Shown in pieces: positions 60,072 to 64,000 of a stretch of DNA of 64,000 bases. Each line of letters starts with the position of its first letter. Position 1 is the first letter of the stretch. The notes under the pieces are model-generated. The model saw nothing but the letters and a program-made list of their open reading frames with translations. It was not told where the DNA came from and did not search any database. Location: assembly GCF_048323695.1 (NCBI RefSeq), contig NZ_JBLWFT010000013.1, positions 1 to 64,000 on the forward strand, in the 5' to 3' direction. The stretch is from Aquisalimonas sp007126095. GTDB taxonomy: Bacteria; Pseudomonadota; Gammaproteobacteria; Nitrococcales; Aquisalimonadaceae. A program made the position numbers and the translations under genes.

Positions 60072-62264
60072 CTAGAACATGTCCTGCGGGTCCACGTCTA
60101 CGGACCAGCGCACACGTCGGGCCCCCGGCAGGTCGGCCAGCCCCGGCACCAGTCGGGTCAGCAGCTCGTGCAGCGGCGCCCGCGTTGGCGCCTGGATCAG
60201 TAGCTGCGCGCGGTAGCGGCCGGCCCGGCGCTCCATGGGCGCGGGGACCGGCCCCATCAGGAGCACGTCGTCCCCCGCCAGGGCTTCGCCACGGTGCCGC
60301 ACCTCTTCAAGGAAGGCGTGGGGCGCGCGGCTCTCCACAGCCTCGGCGCGCACCAGGGCCATGTGGGTATGGGGTGGCAGTGCGGCGTCCCGGCGCTGCT
60401 GCAGCATGGTGCGGGCGACCCGCCCATAGCCCTCTTTCAGCAGCGTGTCCAGCAGCGGGTGTTCCGGGTGGTGCGTCTGCAGCAGGACTTCGCCGGGCCG
60501 GTCGCGGCGGCCGGCGCGACCCGAAACCTGAGTAATGAGCTGCGCCATGCGTTCGGGGGCGCGGAAATCGGCGCCGAACAGCCCCTGATCACAGTCCAGA
60601 ATCGCCACCAGGCTGATATCCGGCAGATCGTGGCCCTTGGCCAGCATCTGCGTGCCTAGCAGGATGCGGCCGTCGCCATGGCGGGCACGGTCCAGCAGGT
60701 CCGTCATGGCACCCTTGCGGCGCGTGCTGTCACGGTCGATGCGGACGACGCCGGTGTCCGGGAGTCGCTCCGCCAGCGCCTTCTCCAGCTTCTCTGTACC
60801 CTGGCCCACGTCACGAAGATCGGTACTGCCACAGTCCTCGCAGTGGCGGCTGACCGGGCGCTCGTGGCCGCAGTGATGGCAGCGCAGCCGGCCTGCGTGC
60901 TGGTGCCAGGTCAGGCGGGCGTCGCAGCGCGGGCAGCTGGCCACCCAGCCGCAGTCGTGGCAGAGCAGGACCGGCGCGTAGCCCCGTCGGTTGAGGAACA
61001 GCAGTACCTGACCGCCATTGGCGAGGTGCTGATCCATGCGCGCGAGCACCGGCCGGGAGACCCCGGCCTCCAGCGGTTGACCGCGGATATCCAGCAACTC
61101 CAGCCGCGGTGGCCGGGCGGCACCGGCCCGGCGTGGCAGGTCCAGCAGATGGTAGCGCCCGGCCAGCGCGTTGTGCAGGCTCTCCAGCGACGGCGTGGCG
61201 GATCCGAGCACCAGCGGGAAGTCGCCGTTGCGGGCCCGGACCGCCGCGAGATCGCGGGCGTTGTAGCGAAAGCCCTCCTGCTGCTTCAGCGACGGGTCGT
61301 GTTCCTCGTCGACGATGATCAGCCCGGCGCGGGGAAGTGGCGTGAACAGCGCCGAGCGGGTGCCGATGAGCACGTCCACGTCGCCATTGGCGGCGGCCAG
61401 CCAGGCATCCTGGCGCTCGCCATCGGCCAGCGCCGAGTGCAGGACGGCAATCCGGCCCGGCACCCGGGCGCTGAACCGTTCGATGAGCTGTGGCGTCAGG
61501 CCGATCTCCGGGACCAGCAGCAACACCTGCTCGCCGCGCGCCAGCACGGCGTCCATGGCGGCCAGGTAGACCTCCGTCTTGCCACTGCCGGTTACGCCTT
61601 CCAGCAGATGCGCGCTGAAACCGCCAAGGGAGGCGGTGATTGCCTCGGCGGCGCGCTGCTGGTCGTCGTTCAGAGCCGTCGGGTTCGCGGTCGGCTGCCC
61701 TGCCGAAGGCGCTGTCCGTTCCACCAACCCCTGCTCGGCCAGTTTGCGCAATGCGCCGCGCCAGTCGCCGTCCAGATCGGCCAGGGCGGCGGTGGGGAGT
61801 GCGTCCGCCGTCTCCGCGAGGCGGGCAACAACGGCCGCCTGGCGGGGCGCGCGGCGGCTCAGGCGCTCGCGATCGCAGCTGTGGCCATCGGCTGTGAGCT
61901 GCCAGTACTCCGGGGGCTTGCGCTCGGCGCGGCCACCCTGGCGCAACGGCGCCGGGAGCATGCCCGTGAGCACCTCGCCCGGCGGGTGGTGATAATACCC
62001 GGCCGCCCAGAGCCCGAGCCGCAGAATGTCGTCCGGGAGGGTGGGCGCGGTATCCAGAACCTCGCCGATCGCCCGCAGTCGCCGGCCATCCACCCTGGGG
62101 CGGCGGCTGTCTCCGGTAACCACGCCCACCACGTGGCGTCGTCCGAAGGGAACACGGACGCGCGTCCCCGCTGCCGGCAGCGTACCGTCGGCTGGCGGCA
62201 GATAGTCGAGTGTCTGGTCCATGGGCGCGGGTACCGCCACCTGGACGACTACTGTGTCAGGCAT
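60072..62264 (-). CDS. priA: Primosomal protein N' (replication restart helicase PriA)
   Basis: The 730-residue superfamily 2 helicase restarts stalled forks. The N-terminal 3'-DNA-binding domain begins VQVAVPAPMDQTLDYLPP. Walker A is LLEGVTGSGKTEVYLAAMD, and the DEAH-type motif is IIVDEEHDPSLKQQEGFRYNARD. A zinc-binding region with eight Cys includes CHDCGWVASCPRCDARLTWH and CHHCGHERPVSRHCEDCGS. Helicase motifs LLGTQMLAKGHDLPDI and QVSGRAGRRDRPGEV follow. Two DnaA-box matches lie upstream. Confidence 0.96.
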   Translation of the reverse strand: MPDTVVVQVAVPAPMDQTLDYLPPADGTLPAAGTRVRVPFGRRHVVGVVTGDSRRPRVDGRRLRAIGEVLDTAPTLPDDILRLGLWAAGYYHHPPGEVLTGMLPAPLRQGGRAERKPPEYWQLTADGHSCDRERLSRRAPRQAAVVARLAETADALPTAALADLDGDWRGALRKLAEQGLVERTAPSAGQPTANPTALNDDQQRAAEAITASLGGFSAHLLEGVTGSGKTEVYLAAMDAVLARGEQVLLLVPEIGLTPQLIERFSARVPGRIAVLHSALADGERQDAWLAAANGDVDVLIGTRSALFTPLPRAGLIIVDEEHDPSLKQQEGFRYNARDLAAVRARNGDFPLVLGSATPSLESLHNALAGRYHLLDLPRRAGAARPPRLELLDIRGQPLEAGVSRPVLARMDQHLANGGQVLLFLNRRGYAPVLLCHDCGWVASCPRCDARLTWHQHAGRLRCHHCGHERPVSRHCEDCGSTDLRDVGQGTEKLEKALAERLPDTGVVRIDRDSTRRKGAMTDLLDRARHGDGRILLGTQMLAKGHDLPDISLVAILDCDQGLFGADFRAPERMAQLITQVSGRAGRRDRPGEVLLQTHHPEHPLLDTLLKEGYGRVARTMLQQRRDAALPPHTHMALVRAEAVESRAPHAFLEEVRHRGEALAGDDVLLMGPVPAPMERRAGRYRAQLLIQAPTRAPLHELLTRLVPGLADLPGARRVRWSVDVDPQDMF

Positions 62265-62380
62265 GAAGATTCCGATCAGGGCACGATGGTGGTTGCATGG
62301 TCCAGCAGTCTAACGGTGATTGCGGTACCGATGGCACCGCTGCCGACCGCAGTCGTGTGCCTCACAACGCGGGACAACCC

Positions 62381-62389
62381 TGTGGATAA
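62381..62389 (-). promoter_or_regulatory. DnaA-box match 1
   Basis: TGTGGATAA, that is TTATCCACA on the minus strand, matches the strongest DnaA-box consensus (TTATNCACA). It lies about 117 bp upstream of the priA start. Confidence 0.5.
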
Positions 62390-62561
62390 CCTTGTGGAGG
62401 AATCGCTGCGCGCGCGCTGCGGCCGGCCTTTCACGGCGTCGGCGCGATTGTCAATGGTTGGTCGTCCGTGTCGGTTATAAGCCGTGTAAACAGTGGGTTA
62501 GTGCATTCTGACCCGTATGGGGCAGTGTTGCGGTGCGGGACGGTGTCGGCCGCCATGTTGC

Positions 62562-62570
62562 TGTGCATAA
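62562..62570 (-). promoter_or_regulatory. DnaA-box match 2
   Basis: TGTGCATAA, that is TTATGCACA on the minus strand, also fits TTATNCACA and has the same orientation as match 1. It lies just upstream of the -35 of the DnaJ-related gene. Confidence 0.45.
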
Positions 62571-62579
62571 CATTCCCCG

Positions 62580-62610
62580 TTGCCAGTGGCAACGCCCGGG
62601 CACGTATACT
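62580..62610 (+). promoter_or_regulatory. Promoter predicting a leaderless mRNA
   Basis: TTGCCA (62580-62585) and TATACT (62605-62610) are separated by 19 bases. With the usual spacing, transcription starts at 62617, the A of the downstream ATG. No ribosome site lies between. Confidence 0.5.
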
Positions 62611-62616
62611 GCGCCC

Positions 62617-63210
62617 ATGGAATACGACGACTCCGATTCACAGCTCATGACCACGGTGCTGGCGCTGGTCCGCGAGGCGCCGGCTGGCCAGACCGAGCAC
62701 GCCCTGATCGTTCGCCTGCGCGACGAGGGTGTTGCTCCGTTCGCGGGCGCCGATCTGGCGGAACCCATGGACCTGTTCCGCACCCATTTCATCCTCTTCC
62801 ACAGCCTGTACCGGCTACGCGCGCAGCTGGCGGCGGAAGGTGAATGGCTGCGGATCCACTGCCTGGATATCGGTATCGATGATGCGTCGGCCGGGAGCGA
62901 GTCGGCGTCCGGCCAGGCCGTGGTTGCCGGCGATTCGCTGCGGGACTACTACATGGACCTGGACAACCTGGACACCATGGACCGGGCGACGGTGGAGGCG
63001 ATGCTGAGTGGATTCTGGCGCCGGCTGGATGCCGGGGAGCGGCGCCACGAGGCGCTTGAGCTGCTCGGCCTGGACGAGCCTGCGGGCGTGGAGGAGGTCA
63101 CTCGCCGGTACCGTCAGCTTGCTCAGCAGCATCACCCCGACAAGGGCGGCGATACGGACACCCTGCAGCGCCTCAACGAGGCGCGCATGCTGTTGATCAC
63201 CAGTGTGTAA
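62617..63210 (+). CDS. DnaJ-related protein with C-terminal J domain
   Basis: The 197-residue protein has an N-terminal region of the DNAJ-related family (LMTTVLALVREAPAGQTEHALIVRL, FRTHFILFHSLYRLRAQLAA). A middle segment contains LRDYYMDLDNLDTMDRATVEAML. A C-terminal J domain has the essential HPD in QQHHPDKGGDTDTLQRLNEA. It would stimulate an Hsp70 partner, but no specific client is known. The ATG at 62617 has no ribosome site, and a -10 box sits seven bases before it. A frame open 28 codons upstream is unlikely for that reason. Confidence 0.85.
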   Translation: MEYDDSDSQLMTTVLALVREAPAGQTEHALIVRLRDEGVAPFAGADLAEPMDLFRTHFILFHSLYRLRAQLAAEGEWLRIHCLDIGIDDASAGSESASGQAVVAGDSLRDYYMDLDNLDTMDRATVEAMLSGFWRRLDAGERRHEALELLGLDEPAGVEEVTRRYRQLAQQHHPDKGGDTDTLQRLNEARMLLITSV

Positions 63211-63238
63211 GCCGAACGCGGGGCAGAAGTGCGACGAC

Positions 63239-63799
63239 GTGTCGACCATCGTTGACGGTGACGCCGCCTGGCAGGGCATGGTCCATCTCTACGGGCTGCC
63301 GGGCATGATGGAGGCCTGCCTCGGATTGCAGGACGAGGCGGGAGTCAGCGTGAGTGCCATGCTGACGCTGGTGTGGAGTGCACGGGCCGGACATGGTCCG
63401 GTCACGAGCGAGGCCGCGGCAGCGATTGCCGCCGTTGGCGAAGCGCTGGAACGGGACGTGTTGCGCCCCTACCGGCAGGCGCGCAATGGGTTGCGGGGCC
63501 TCGCGCGGCAGGACGATGCCGCCGCCGCCCTCCGGCGGGATCTTCTCACCCAGGAACTGGCTCTGGAGCGGTTCGTCCAGCGGCGGGTGGTGCATCTCCT
63601 CCAGCCCGCCGACGCCCGCGGCGCTCCGGATGGAGCCGACCGGGACTGCCGTATGGCCGTGGCGCGGTATCTGGCCGCGATCCCTGTTCACGACAGCCGC
63701 GAGCTGCGGGCCGGCCTGCGGCAATTCTTCCTGGCGCTGGGTGATACGGCGCCGGACCGGGCCGTGAGCGAAGTAATCGGGGTCGGGTCAACCGGTTGA
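63239..63799 (+). CDS. TIGR02444 family protein (DUF2390)
   Basis: The protein of about 186 residues has the family pattern AWQGMVHLYGLPGMMEACLGLQDEAGVSVSAMLTLVW near the start, then helical Arg/Leu-rich segments such as PYRQARNGLRGLARQ and LLTQELALERFVQRRVVHLL. Function is unknown. The start is uncertain. GTG at 63239 leaves about nine residues before the conserved Trp, as in relatives, while GTG at 63203 overlaps the previous stop region. It follows the DnaJ-related gene closely on the same strand. Confidence 0.72.
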   Translation: MSTIVDGDAAWQGMVHLYGLPGMMEACLGLQDEAGVSVSAMLTLVWSARAGHGPVTSEAAAAIAAVGEALERDVLRPYRQARNGLRGLARQDDAAAALRRDLLTQELALERFVQRRVVHLLQPADARGAPDGADRDCRMAVARYLAAIPVHDSRELRAGLRQFFLALGDTAPDRAVSEVIGVGSTG

Positions 63800-63809
63800 G
63801 ATGTGCCTT

Positions 63810-63833
63810 GGTGGACCTGAAGGTCCACCCTAC
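63810..63833 (-). repeat. REP palindrome, copy 6
   Basis: This is a perfect family copy with the GTAG tag on the minus strand, 11 bp after the TIGR02444 stop. It faces copy 7 in inverted orientation across 50 bp. Confidence 0.85.
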
Positions 63834-63883
63834 GATTACCGTGACAACGCCGTCTTTCGGGCCACCGGAACACGTAGGAGCGA

Positions 63884-63907
63884 GCAGGGTGGACCTTCAG
63901 GTCCACC
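63884..63907 (+). repeat. REP palindrome, copy 7
   Basis: The stem is perfect, but the tag reads GCAG instead of GTAG. It forms a BIME-like pair with copy 6. Confidence 0.8.
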
Positions 63908-63947
63908 ATCCCCACCCGGCTGCCCGGTCCCATGGCATACCACACAC

Positions 63948-63971
63948 AAAAAAGGCCGCCCGGAGGCGGCC
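63948..63971 (-). terminator. Intrinsic terminator for a gene beyond the right edge
   Basis: On the minus strand, GGCCGCC-TCCG-GGCGGCC (63954-63971) is followed by six T (63948-63953). It must end a leftward gene located past the window's right end. Confidence 0.85.
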
Positions 63972-64000
63972 TTCTCATCGGTACGACCCGGTCCGGATCA

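Larger units (their letters stand above)
62265..62616. other. 352-bp divergent intergenic region (priA / DnaJ-related gene)
   Basis: This region holds two 9-mers matching the DnaA-box consensus and a promoter whose start would fall on the ATG of the DnaJ-related gene. No convincing protein is seen. The priA promoter is not clear by eye. Confidence 0.6.

Noticed and set aside
62381..62570. Chromosomal origin of replication
   Set aside because: Only two DnaA-box matches, no clear AT-rich unwinding region, and no dnaA, dnaN or gidA nearby.

Overview
This 64 kb window is a high-GC chromosomal segment from a gammaproteobacterium. Gene order and content point to a halophilic member of the Ectothiorhodospiraceae/Chromatiales. 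The def-fmt-rsmB / tsaP-dprA-smg-topA-tsaC-hemF block and the hisBHAFIE-tatABC run are typical gammaproteobacterial arrangements. A Tat-exported high-potential iron-sulfur protein (HiPIP), a Trk potassium system and many acidic proteins fit a halophile. The family placement is inference; no rRNA or tRNA gene is present to fix it. There are no phage, CRISPR or complete insertion sequences, and most of the window is housekeeping or central metabolism.

Layout from left to right. (1) 1-732: an OsmC peroxiredoxin flanked by REP-type palindromes. (2) 732-9328, minus strand: a methylcitrate-cycle operon, acuI-prpB-prpC-acnD-prpF-prpD, which takes acryloyl-CoA/propionyl-CoA to pyruvate and succinate. 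(3) 9556-15270, minus: sucA-sucB-lpdA, the 2-oxoglutarate dehydrogenase complex. (4) 15726-21375, minus: dtd, then the late histidine genes hisBHAFIE running straight into tatABC. (5) 21376-21864: a gene-poor stretch with a large nested inverted repeat and, on the plus strand, a probable RsmY/RsmZ-type small RNA with a GacA-box-like element, seven GGA motifs and a strong terminator. (6) 21865-23749: a tryptophan-rich phasin-like protein, an LpxL-type acyltransferase and a TPR protein. (7) 23834-33759, minus: def-fmt-rsmB-DUF4390-ntrY-ntrX-trkA-trkH, largely overlapping and translationally coupled. (8) 33892-41872, plus: tsaP-like LysM protein, dprA, smg, topA, tsaC, hemF, an unknown protein and HiPIP. 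(9) 41983-49453, plus: two DUF proteins, then aceE-aceF-lpd, the pyruvate dehydrogenase complex. (10) 49454-57537: a 233-bp multi-hairpin element, speE, a periplasmic binding protein plus chemoreceptor pair, speA, a beta-hydroxyacid dehydrogenase and an SseB-like protein. (11) 57550-63799: SPOR protein, argS, priA, and a divergent pair (DnaJ-related protein, TIGR02444 protein).

How it fits together: propionyl units (acuI-prp) feed succinate and pyruvate into a TCA cycle served by the two 2-oxoacid dehydrogenase complexes encoded here. Each complex has its own E3. speA and speE provide two polyamine-synthesis steps on either side of the binding-protein/chemoreceptor pair. TatABC is available to export the folded HiPIP. 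Trk and the adjacent NtrYX-type two-component system suggest osmotic or redox-linked control.

The most notable signals outside ordinary genes are the candidate Rsm-type sRNA, a REP family carrying the GTAG tag of RAYT-mobilised elements with compensatory stem changes, the 233-bp nested inverted repeat at 49463-49695, and the orphan binding-protein/chemoreceptor pair.
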